29,499 nucleotides of DNA from Liberiplasma sp046541015 (lineage in GTDB: Bacteria > Bacillota_I > Bacilli_A > Izemoplasmatales > Izemoplasmataceae), in assembly GCA_046541015.1 (NCBI GenBank), contig JBKHEA010000018.1, forward strand, positions 1 to 29,499. The letters run 5' to 3'. Below are positions 7,361 to 14,118 of the stretch, piece by piece. Both the position numbers and the translations under genes were made by a program. How positions within the stretch are numbered: position 1 is the first letter of the stretch; each line of letters opens with the position of its first letter. The notes beneath the pieces were generated by a model. It was not told the origin of the DNA, searched no databases, and saw only the letters and a list, made by a program, of their open reading frames with translations.

Positions 7361-8293
7361 ATGGCTAGAAGTGTACTCAATGTGTTTTTTACTGATAAAG
7401 AAGTATCGTTCATTGAAAAACCAGACGGCTACAACATGAAAAAACTGAAATATAGTTCTGTAGAACTAGAAACAGGTATTATTGAAAACGGGGTTATTTA
7501 CCGTGAAGAGCGTCTTTTAAAGATATTAAAAGACACTTTTAAAATGTTTAAAATTAAAGCCCGTCGTGTAAATTTGGTAGTTCATGAAGAATTATTTACA
7601 TTTAGAAAGATTGAAGTACCAATCATTTATAAACCAAATGAAATTGGCGAATATATTCGCCAACAAATGGAAAAAATGATTATGGTTCCATTTAAAGACA
7701 TGAAAATGGATTATGTCATCCATCGTAAAAACGAAGATCATTATGAAGTTATCATGTTTTATGCCCCACAAAATGAACTTAAAACCTATGTACAACTATT
7801 TTACAATATGAATATGCAAGTTGTAAGAACGGACATTCCACCACTTAGTTTGCACAGGTTATATTATTACCGTAAAAATGAAGATAGTGAGTTATCTTTT
7901 GAAAAAGATGTCATGTTTATGGCTGTATTTGATCATACCTATTCACTATATATATTTGATGAAGAAATCCCATTATTTTCTTTAGTTCAAAATATTACGG
8001 CTAAAACCTTAACCGATAATAAGTATTTAGAGCTTTTAGATAGTGAAATTGGTAAGATTGCCAATTATTATAAGTACAATTTAAACGCAGGAGAGCGTGA
8101 GATTCAAAATATTGTTGTCTTTAATATGTCTAGTAGATATACGAATGAATATTTAGATGAATATTTTGAAGATGATGACAATGTACATATTTTCGATATG
8201 AAAAAGGCAAGTAAAATTGTTGATACGTTAATTGATCGTGAGTGTTATATACCGCTTGCAGCTAGTTTAGTAACCCAAAGGGGGTTATTTTAA
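7361..8293 (+). CDS. pilM: PilM-like actin-fold pilus assembly protein, degenerate nucleotide site
   Basis: 310 residues, somewhat shorter than typical PilM (about 350). A PilM-like stretch at 77-121 (FTFRKIEVPII..., then EIGEYIRQQMEKMIMVPFKD) resembles the family's segment that binds and orients PilN. The ATP-binding loops of PilM are not recognisable. The N-terminal DxGSxxxK equivalent reads NVFFTDKEVSF (7-17), the second phosphate loop reads AVFDHTYSL (188-196), and the adenosine loop (GG) reads VVFNMSSRY (252-260). The assignment rests on these partial similarities and on the pilN-pilO genes directly downstream; its stop overlaps the pilN start by one base (TAATG). It probably acts as a cytoplasmic ring linking PilN to PilB/PilC. 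Confidence 0.8.
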   Translation: MARSVLNVFFTDKEVSFIEKPDGYNMKKLKYSSVELETGIIENGVIYREERLLKILKDTFKMFKIKARRVNLVVHEELFTFRKIEVPIIYKPNEIGEYIRQQMEKMIMVPFKDMKMDYVIHRKNEDHYEVIMFYAPQNELKTYVQLFYNMNMQVVRTDIPPLSLHRLYYYRKNEDSELSFEKDVMFMAVFDHTYSLYIFDEEIPLFSLVQNITAKTLTDNKYLELLDSEIGKIANYYKYNLNAGEREIQNIVVFNMSSRYTNEYLDEYFEDDDNVHIFDMKKASKIVDTLIDRECYIPLAASLVTQRGLF

Positions 8294-8874
8294 TGGCTAA
8301 TAGGAAGTTTCAATCTAAAGGGCAACAAACCACCAATGAGTTTATCTTGGTTGATTTATTGCCTGATGTAAGAAGACCAAGACAATTTAATGTTAATATT
8401 TTACTGATTGTCTTATTCGCGGTTATCTTAAGTTGGATCTTTATTTATTTCCCATTATCTAACCGTCAGGAAACCTTAAATAACGTGTTAGAAGAAAATA
8501 ACGACTTACAGTATGAATTATTGCTAGTTAATGAGGAGTTAACAGGTTATAACATTCAAATGAATCGTGTTAATTTTTTAGATACCGTAAATACTGTAAG
8601 CATGCATCAAATAAATTATCAAACCTATTATGATGAACTAGAAGCGCTAGTTAATAATTATGGTGGCGATGTCTGGTTTGTCCGTTATAGTGCTGTAAAT
8701 TCACGTTTTGAACTCATGGTTGAACTTAATACGCAAATAGAGTTTAGAAGTTTAAACTGGGACTATGGGGACTTAACTTATGTTGATGAATCAAGTTATA
8801 CAGCCTTACAACAAACTTCAAGCTTTACTTACACCGCTATTTTTACAATCGAGGTGAATATCGATGCTGAATAA
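8293..8874 (+). CDS. pilN: PilN-like pilus alignment protein
   Basis: 193 residues. The short cytoplasmic N-terminus contains LVDLLPDVRRPR (19-30), a recognisable variant of the (I)NLLP peptide through which PilN docks to PilM. One transmembrane helix follows (about 34-54), then a coiled-coil-like segment (about 55-95) and a small extracytoplasmic domain. That is the PilN layout. It starts within the pilM stop and overlaps pilO by 11 nt. In monoderms PilN/PilO bridge the platform and the wall. Confidence comes mainly from the docking motif, topology and gene order. Confidence 0.85.
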   Translation: MANRKFQSKGQQTTNEFILVDLLPDVRRPRQFNVNILLIVLFAVILSWIFIYFPLSNRQETLNNVLEENNDLQYELLLVNEELTGYNIQMNRVNFLDTVNTVSMHQINYQTYYDELEALVNNYGGDVWFVRYSAVNSRFELMVELNTQIEFRSLNWDYGDLTYVDESSYTALQQTSSFTYTAIFTIEVNIDAE

Positions 8875-9463
8875 ACGAACTAGTGATATTATCTTTGTAG
8901 CATTAATGGTTGTAACGGTTGCGGTTGTATTCTTTGTGAGAGTTACTTTATTAAGCCAAGTTGACACTCGTATTGAAAATACTGAACGCAACAATCAACA
9001 GTTAACTTCGCAAATTATTGCGATTGAACGTATCGTTGAAGATAATCGTAATCAAGAAATTCCAAGTATGGTTGAACTTCACCAAGAAATTCCTTTCAAT
9101 CATGATTTGGAAAAACTTCAACTTTATATTTTTGCCCAACTTGAACTTGCAGGCATTCCAAATAATCAAACGACGGATAGAAATGTTGTAATTAGTACGA
9201 GTCCAACAACCTATCCTGAAGATAGTCCTTTACGCGTTTTAACGGAAGAAGTTGATTTATATACGATTTTGATTACATTTAAAACGAATGATGTTGATCA
9301 AATTCAAGTGTTCTTAGAGCGTGTATTTGATAGTGAGCAACTCTTTATCATACAAAGTGTTGAATATGATTTAAGAGAAGGTGAAGAAATATCCGTAAGT
9401 ATTGCGCTTGCTGCTGCATACACAAAAAGTGATGAAGTGACTGAAGATACTGATGATAATTAA
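8864..9463 (+). CDS. pilO: PilO-like pilus alignment protein
   Basis: 199 residues. A short N-terminal tail is followed by a transmembrane helix (about 8-26), a coiled-coil stretch (30-65, with repeated Glu/Gln/Asn/Ile) and a small alpha/beta domain rich in acidic residues. The topology and position after pilN are those of PilO, which heterodimerises with PilN. Its ATG lies inside the end of pilN. It is the last gene of the pilus locus and ends at a hairpin shared with the convergent ispG. No PilP-type lipoprotein follows. Confidence 0.8.
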   Translation: MLNKRTSDIIFVALMVVTVAVVFFVRVTLLSQVDTRIENTERNNQQLTSQIIAIERIVEDNRNQEIPSMVELHQEIPFNHDLEKLQLYIFAQLELAGIPNNQTTDRNVVISTSPTTYPEDSPLRVLTEEVDLYTILITFKTNDVDQIQVFLERVFDSEQLFIIQSVEYDLREGEEISVSIALAAAYTKSDEVTEDTDDN

Positions 9464-9490
9464 AAAATGCAGATTATGAATCTGCATTTT
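9464..9490. terminator. Bidirectional terminator between pilO and ispG
   Basis: AAAATGCAGATT (9464-9475) pairs perfectly with AATCTGCATTTT (9479-9490) around a 3-nt loop ATG. A- and T-runs on the two sides allow termination in both directions. The ispG stop codon (9474-9476) lies inside the hairpin. Confidence 0.85.
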
Positions 9491-10541
9491 CTTTTTGATA
9501 ATTTTCAATTTCATTGATGAGTGCGTTAAATAAATCTTCTTGTTTAACCTTATGTTTGATTTTACCTTTTACAAAGATTAAGCCTTCATTTTTACCCCCA
9601 GCAATACCAATGTCTGCTTCCTTAGCTTCACCTGGACCATTGACTGCGCACCCCATAACCGCAACGGTTATGGGTAAGGTTTTATCTTTTAAATAGGCTT
9701 CAACTTGATCTAGTATTGCTTTCATATCATAACTTAAACGCCCGCATGTAGGGCAACTAATGATTTTTGGTGCTTTATATAAATGATAACTTGCAAGTAA
9801 TGTTTTACAGGCTTTGATTTCTTCTAAACGATCACTCGTTAAACTAATGCGAATCGTATCACCAATCCCATGATATAGTAATGTTCCTAACCCTGCACTA
9901 CTTTGAATGAGCCCTTGATAAAGAGGACCTGCTTCAGTAATGCCAATGTGTAAAGGGTAAATAAAAGTTTTAGCCGCTAACATATAAGCATCAACGGTTA
10001 AGGTAACATCACTTGCTTTTAAACTGATGATGATATCAGTAAAATCTAAATCTTCTAATATTTTGACATGGCGTTTTGCGCTTTCAACCATTGCTGTTGC
10101 GCTTTTTCCATAAGTTTTAAGTAAATCTTTTTCTAAACTACCCGCGTTAACCCCAATTCTAATTGGAATCTTTTTGGCTTTACAAGCTTCAACCACTTTT
10201 TTTACATTTTCAATTGAACCAATATTACCTGGATTAATACGAATTTTATCAATCCCATTTTTTATGGCTTCTAAAGCCAAACGGTAATCAAAATGGATAT
10301 CTGCAACGAGTAAAGCGTTAGTGTTTTTTCTAATTTCTTTTAACGCAATTGCGTCATTCATATCAAGTATAGCTAAACGGATTAAATCTGCCCCATGCGT
10401 TGCATAGGTATTAATCTCATGTAATACCGCTTGAGTATTTTCAGTCTTATTTAAGGTCATGGTTTGAATGACAACCTTATTTTGACCGCCAATTTGTAAA
10501 TCTTTGACAAAGACTTTTTTTGTGAATTCTCTTTTAATCAT
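9474..10541 (-). CDS. ispG: 4-hydroxy-3-methylbut-2-en-1-yl diphosphate synthase IspG
   Basis: 355 residues from ATG 10541, which follows a GGTGGTGAT site; the frame stays open further upstream, but those codons are not coding-like. IspG converts MEcPP to HMBPP, the penultimate step of the MEP isoprenoid pathway, using a [4Fe-4S] cluster. The ligands are all visible: C263 and C266 in SCPTCGR, C298 in MGCAVNGPGEA and E305. The N-terminal TIM-barrel segments RLAILD (55-60) and DKIRINPGNIG (98-108) also match. It converges with pilO and diverges from rpmG. The presence of ispG implies an MEP pathway in this organism. Confidence 0.97.
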   Translation of the reverse strand: MIKREFTKKVFVKDLQIGGQNKVVIQTMTLNKTENTQAVLHEINTYATHGADLIRLAILDMNDAIALKEIRKNTNALLVADIHFDYRLALEAIKNGIDKIRINPGNIGSIENVKKVVEACKAKKIPIRIGVNAGSLEKDLLKTYGKSATAMVESAKRHVKILEDLDFTDIIISLKASDVTLTVDAYMLAAKTFIYPLHIGITEAGPLYQGLIQSSAGLGTLLYHGIGDTIRISLTSDRLEEIKACKTLLASYHLYKAPKIISCPTCGRLSYDMKAILDQVEAYLKDKTLPITVAVMGCAVNGPGEAKEADIGIAGGKNEGLIFVKGKIKHKVKQEDLFNALINEIENYQKENADS

Positions 10542-10593
10542 ACTATCACCACCGTTATTATACAAAACAATGATTAAAATTACTATGTATGTC

Positions 10594-10625
10594 TTGATTT
10601 TTTTAATAAATAAGTGTAATATAAT
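10594..10625 (+). promoter_or_regulatory. Probable rpmG promoter
   Basis: TTGATT at 10594-10599 and TATAAT at 10620-10625 have a long 20-nt spacer; TAATAT at 10617-10622 would give 17 nt. The region is AT-rich, so the exact hexamers are uncertain. The rpmG start codon is 26 nt downstream. Confidence 0.4.
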
Positions 10626-10650
10626 TAAGAGTTTATGAGGAGGAAAGTCT

Positions 10651-10800
10651 ATGAGAGTACAGTTTGTGTTAAAATGTACAGAATGTAACAATGAAAATTA
10701 CAATCTGACTAAAAATAAAAAAACGCATCCAAGTAGAATGGAAGTACAAAAGTACTGCCCAAAATGTAATAAAAAAACTTTGCATCGAGAAAAAAAATAA
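10651..10800 (+). CDS. rpmG: 50S ribosomal protein L33
   Basis: 49 residues, exactly the usual size. It starts MRVQFVLKCTECNNENY and contains two CxxC pairs (C9/C12 and C36/C39), the zinc-binding C+ form of L33. Lys-rich, with the typical C-terminal HREKK. A GAGGAGG site precedes it and an intrinsic terminator follows the stop at once. In B. subtilis an rpmG gene also lies between ispG and glcK. Confidence 0.95.
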   Translation: MRVQFVLKCTECNNENYNLTKNKKTHPSRMEVQKYCPKCNKKTLHREKK

Positions 10801-10824
10801 AACTTCTACTAAGAAGTTTTTTTT
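10799..10824 (+). terminator. Terminator after rpmG
   Basis: Stem AACTTCT (10801-10807) with AGAAGTT (10812-10818), extended by A-T pairs, then a run of T to 10824. The A/T-rich stem is of moderate strength. The ribosome binding site of the glucokinase gene starts directly after it, so that gene may depend on readthrough. Confidence 0.75.
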
Positions 10825-10839
10825 GGATAGGAGCTAACT

Positions 10840-11775
10840 ATGGAACGTTATATCTATGGTATTGATGTAGGGGGAACAACGATTAAAATCGGCTTATTTT
10901 CGCTAAAAGGAACCCTTATGAAAAAATGGGCTATTGATACTGATTTAAGAGATTCTGGAAAAAATATTTTAAAAGATATTGCCGAAGCGATAAAAAATGA
11001 ATCGATTTCAATGGATGAGATTGAAGGGTTTGGCTTTGGAGTTCCAGGACCTGTTAAAGATGATATTGTCATTGAAGCGGTAAATTTAGGATGGGTGAAC
11101 CTAGATTTAAAACGTGAGTTTTTACGTTATTTTGATCAACCACTTACCATCAAAGTCTATAATGACGCAAACATCGCTGCCCTTGGGGAACAAGCCTTTG
11201 GGGCGGGTAAAAATGTTGATAATATGGTCCTATTTACTTTAGGAACAGGTGTTGGTGGTGGTGTGATTGAACAAGGTAAAATCATCGAAGGAGCCCACGG
11301 GGCTGGCGGTGAGATTGGTCATATGTATATTGGAGATTATGATTTACGTTGCGGTTGTGGAAATTTAGGTTGTTTAGAGACCTTAGCTAGCGCAACAGGG
11401 GTTAAAAAACTTGCGAGTTATTTTATTGAAACTACCCACTTAAACACAAAACTGCGCACTGAAACTTCTTTTAGCGCAAAATACGTTTTTGAGTTGGCTA
11501 AAAATGGCGATGAGCTTGCATTAAAAGTTGTTGATGAAGTTGCAAATGCTCTGGCAAAAGCTTGTCAAATTATTAGTGTGATTACCAATCCTGATTGTTT
11601 TGTTTTTGGCGGTGGCGTGAGCTTAGCGGGTGAATTTTTACTGCATAAAATTGAACAAAAGTTTAAAGCGATTGCCTTTAACCCAGTAAAAGATAAAACA
11701 GCCTTTTATCTTGCAGAATTAGGTAATGATGCTGGAATATACGGATGTTATCAGGCGGTGAGAACTAATGATTAA
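10840..11775 (+). CDS. glcK: ROK-family glucokinase
   Basis: 311 residues. ATP-dependent phosphorylation of glucose to glucose-6-phosphate, cytoplasmic. Visible: the phosphate-1 loop GIDVGGTTIKIGLF (7-20), the catalytic Asp in YNDAN (D109), the phosphate-2 loop LGTGVGGG (134-141) and the ROK zinc site GEIGH (H161) with CGCGNLGCLE (C171, C173, C178). E157 and E180 are the usual sugar contacts. Length and motifs match Bacillus GlcK. The last 8 nt overlap the next gene, suggesting coupled translation. Other ROK hexose specificities are possible, but the gene neighbourhood supports glucokinase. Confidence 0.92.
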   Translation: MERYIYGIDVGGTTIKIGLFSLKGTLMKKWAIDTDLRDSGKNILKDIAEAIKNESISMDEIEGFGFGVPGPVKDDIVIEAVNLGWVNLDLKREFLRYFDQPLTIKVYNDANIAALGEQAFGAGKNVDNMVLFTLGTGVGGGVIEQGKIIEGAHGAGGEIGHMYIGDYDLRCGCGNLGCLETLASATGVKKLASYFIETTHLNTKLRTETSFSAKYVFELAKNGDELALKVVDEVANALAKACQIISVITNPDCFVFGGGVSLAGEFLLHKIEQKFKAIAFNPVKDKTAFYLAELGNDAGIYGCYQAVRTND

Positions 11776-12391
11776 AGCAATTATTAATGATTTCGCAGAA
11801 AACTGTTATATCCTTTATGAAAATCATGAAGCCTATATTATTGACCCTGGGTCTAATTATTGTGATATGAAAGCTTTCTTAGAAAAAGAAGATTTAACGT
11901 TAAAAGCGGTCTTATTAACGCATGGTCATTATGATCATATTGGGGGCTTAAATGATTTGCTTGATGATTTTGATGCCCCAATTTATGTTCATGCCCTTGA
12001 ACGTGATTTTCTTTTTGATCCTAACTTAAATTTATCAACCTATATGGCAGACCGTTTTAAAGTATCAAGTAAACATAAAGTCCATACATTTGATGAACAA
12101 GATACTTTCCTTTTAAACAATGAACCAATCAAAGTTGTTCATACACCGGGTCATACAAGAGGTAGTGTAAGTTTTTCTTATAAAAACTATTTATTTACTG
12201 GAGACTGTTTATTTAGAGAAACCATAGGTCGAACTGATTTACCTACAGGGAATGAAGAAACACTAATCAATACCGTTACAGACTTAACTAAAACCTTTGA
12301 TATGAATACTTTAGTGTATCCAGGGCATGGTCATTTTACAACCATTGCCCATGAATCAACCTTTAATCCTTATATCAAATCCGCTAAATAG
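11768..12391 (+). CDS. Metallo-beta-lactamase-fold hydrolase (YqgX/glyoxalase II-like)
   Basis: 207 residues. The binuclear metal motif is THGHYDHIGG (H52, H54, D56, H57), with H129 in HTPGHTRGS, D146 in TGDCLF and H187 in YPGHGH. The compact length and sequence pattern fit the small glyoxalase II-like group that includes YqgX. It would hydrolyse a thioester such as a hydroxyacyl-thiol; the substrate is not determined by the sequence. It overlaps glcK by 8 nt. Its stop codon lies in the loop of the downstream terminator. YqgX is the gene next to comG in B. subtilis. Confidence 0.88.
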   Translation: MIKAIINDFAENCYILYENHEAYIIDPGSNYCDMKAFLEKEDLTLKAVLLTHGHYDHIGGLNDLLDDFDAPIYVHALERDFLFDPNLNLSTYMADRFKVSSKHKVHTFDEQDTFLLNNEPIKVVHTPGHTRGSVSFSYKNYLFTGDCLFRETIGRTDLPTGNEETLINTVTDLTKTFDMNTLVYPGHGHFTTIAHESTFNPYIKSAK

Positions 12392-12402
12392 CGGATTTTT
12401 TT
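12377..12402 (+). terminator. Terminator overlapping the stop codon of the hydrolase gene
   Basis: AAATCCGC (12377-12384) pairs with GCGGATTT (12391-12398) around the loop TAAATA, followed by T residues to 12402. The TAG stop (12389-12391) is inside the loop, and the first CIRCE operator begins only 6 nt after the T-run. Confidence 0.9.
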
Positions 12403-12407
12403 ATTTT

Positions 12408-12434
12408 TTAGCACTCTAGACTTGACAGTGCTAT
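12408..12434 (+). promoter_or_regulatory. CIRCE operator 1 (HrcA site, over the -35)
   Basis: TTAGCACTC (a perfect left half-site) - 9 nt - CAGTGCTAT (7 of 9 to the right half GAGTGCTAA). It covers the -35 hexamer at 12422-12427. The diverged right half suggests weaker affinity than site 2. Confidence 0.75.
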
Positions 12435-12450
12435 TTTAATCGTTTATAAT
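12422..12450 (+). promoter_or_regulatory. Promoter of the hrcA-grpE-dnaK-dnaJ operon
   Basis: TTGACA (12422-12427), a 17-nt spacer and TATAAT (12445-12450): a perfect vegetative sigma-A promoter, flanked and overlapped by two CIRCE elements, as expected for class I heat-shock control. Confidence 0.95.
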
Positions 12451-12454
12451 ACCA

Positions 12455-12481
12455 TTAGCAATCGAATATTGTGAGTGCTAA
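12455..12481 (+). promoter_or_regulatory. CIRCE operator 2 (HrcA site, downstream of the -10)
   Basis: TTAGCAATC (8 of 9) - 9 nt - GAGTGCTAA (9 of 9 to consensus). It starts 4 nt after the -10, covers the transcription start and ends next to the ribosome binding site of hrcA, so it can act on DNA and may also form a stem in the mRNA leader. Confidence 0.95.
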
Positions 12482-12493
12482 AGAGGTGATTCA

Positions 12494-13507
12494 ATGCTTA
12501 CAGATCGTCAAAAAATCGTTTTAAAGTTAATTGTCGAAGAGTTTGTTAAAACCGCTGAGCCTGTTGGTTCTAGAACCTTATCCAAACAACTAGACTTTAG
12601 TCCAGCAACCATTCGTAATGAAATGGCAGACTTAGAAGAACTCGGATTTTTAGAAAAAACCCACTCTTCAAGTGGTCGTGTCCCTAGTGAACTAGGGTAT
12701 CATTATTATGTAGAAGAACTCTTGCGCGATGACGACGATTTTGATTTAGACTTAACCCTCATTGATGATTTGTTCAGCAATGAAGATTTAGCACGTGATG
12801 AAGCGATAAAGCAAGCGATGAACTTACTATCACAACTAACGAATTATACAACCATTGCTTTAGGGCCAAACGCACGAAATAGTCGGGTTAAAAAAATCGA
12901 ATTAGTCCCTATATATGATCAATCATGTGTATTACTTGTGATTACGAATTTAGGACATGTTGAAAGTAAACAAATTACGTTACCAAAAAACACCTCAACC
13001 GATGAACTCACACGTATTATTGAGATATTTAATGAAATACTTTATGATGTTCCGATTGGTCAAGTGAGTGAAAAAATTCATTATGAAATCAATCATAAAC
13101 ACATTAAAGATTTACTTGCCTACAATCAAAAAATCATTGAAGCCTTCTTAGATGCATTTACCCGCTTTACCCAAAGTAAATACTATCTTTCAGGTCAATC
13201 GAATATGTTATACCAACCCGAATTTAGTGATGTAGAGCGCGTTAGAGAACTGATGAACTTCTTTGAAAAAAATGATATCTTAAAACTTATAGAGCATAGT
13301 GATCAAAAAGGTTTAACCGTACGTATAGGACGAGAAAATCAAATTACTGCGATGAAAAACTGTAGTGTTGTCATGGTGCCTTATGAAGTAAGAGAAGGCG
13401 AAAAAGGAACCATTGCGGTTGTTGGACCAACGCGTATGGAATATCAAAAAGTAATCCCATTACTCAAATATCTTGCAGCACACATGTCAAAGCTTTATAA
13501 GAAGTAG
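12494..13507 (+). CDS. hrcA: Heat-inducible transcription repressor HrcA
   Basis: 337 residues, normal for HrcA. The N-terminal winged helix (about 1-75) includes the segment FSPATIRNEMADLEELGFLE, and HSSSGRVPSELGYHYYV follows. A GAF-like domain with an inserted dimerisation region makes up the rest. HrcA binds CIRCE and is folded and kept active by GroEL in other bacteria, so protein damage relieves repression. Two CIRCE sites lie directly upstream, so the operon is autoregulated. The RBS is AGAGGTGAT, and grpE follows after 9 nt. Confidence 0.97.
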   Translation: MLTDRQKIVLKLIVEEFVKTAEPVGSRTLSKQLDFSPATIRNEMADLEELGFLEKTHSSSGRVPSELGYHYYVEELLRDDDDFDLDLTLIDDLFSNEDLARDEAIKQAMNLLSQLTNYTTIALGPNARNSRVKKIELVPIYDQSCVLLVITNLGHVESKQITLPKNTSTDELTRIIEIFNEILYDVPIGQVSEKIHYEINHKHIKDLLAYNQKIIEAFLDAFTRFTQSKYYLSGQSNMLYQPEFSDVERVRELMNFFEKNDILKLIEHSDQKGLTVRIGRENQITAMKNCSVVMVPYEVREGEKGTIAVVGPTRMEYQKVIPLLKYLAAHMSKLYKK

Positions 13508-13516
13508 GAGGAAAAC

Positions 13517-14104
13517 ATGACTAAGAAGAAAAAAGAAACTGATATTCTTGAAGAAGAAAAAGAAACATTCAATCAAGAAGAAAGGTTAAATGAAGCTAGT
13601 GGTAATATTGAAGATGATTTAAAAGATAGTGAAAACGCTCAAGAAGATGAAAAAAGTGAAATTGATTCATTAAAAGAAGAAGTTCAATCATTAAAAGATC
13701 AACTCTTAAGAAATCAAGCTGAACTTCAAAACTTTAAACGCCGTATGAATGAAGAGCGTATTAAAGACCGTATCTTTGCGAATGTTGAACTCATAAAAAA
13801 ACTCATCACCCCACTAGATAATTTAGAACTTGGCCTATTAAATGAAACCGAAGATGGAAAAATCAAACCTTACGCAAAAGGATTTGAAATGATCAGAAGA
13901 GATTTAATGAGTGCTTTAGAAGAAGAGGGCTTAAAAATTATTGATGCAACCGATGAACCCTTTAACCCAAACCTTCACCAAGCCGTCGCAACTGAAAAAC
14001 GCGACGATTTAGAACCAAATACGATTGTCGAAGTCTATCAAAAAGGCTATCAATTTAAAGAACGACTCATCAGACCAGCCATGGTCAAAGTCAGTGAAAA
14101 GTAA
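13517..14104 (+). CDS. grpE: Nucleotide exchange factor GrpE
   Basis: 195 residues. A highly acidic, disordered N-terminus (about 1-45) is followed by the long dimerising coiled coil (46-100, including ELQNFKRRMNEER) and the C-terminal beta domain. The family signature lies near 146-185 (FNPNLHQAV...VYQKGYQFKERLIRPAMVKV). GrpE releases ADP from DnaK. It sits in the heat-shock operon with an AGGAGG site, 9 nt after hrcA and 14 nt before dnaK. Confidence 0.97.
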   Translation: MTKKKKETDILEEEKETFNQEERLNEASGNIEDDLKDSENAQEDEKSEIDSLKEEVQSLKDQLLRNQAELQNFKRRMNEERIKDRIFANVELIKKLITPLDNLELGLLNETEDGKIKPYAKGFEMIRRDLMSALEEEGLKIIDATDEPFNPNLHQAVATEKRDDLEPNTIVEVYQKGYQFKERLIRPAMVKVSEK

Positions 14105-14118
14105 AGGAGAGAAAAATT

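Noticed and set aside
10557..10562. TATAAT on the minus strand as ispG promoter
   Set aside because: It lies only 16 nt from the start codon with no -35, so the transcript would begin inside the ribosome binding site; chance occurrence in AT-rich DNA is likely.
10542..10691. N-terminal extension of ispG upstream of ATG 10541
   Set aside because: The extra 50 residues are not part of IspG, overlap the rpmG promoter and start on the other strand, and ATG 10541 has a strong ribosome binding site.
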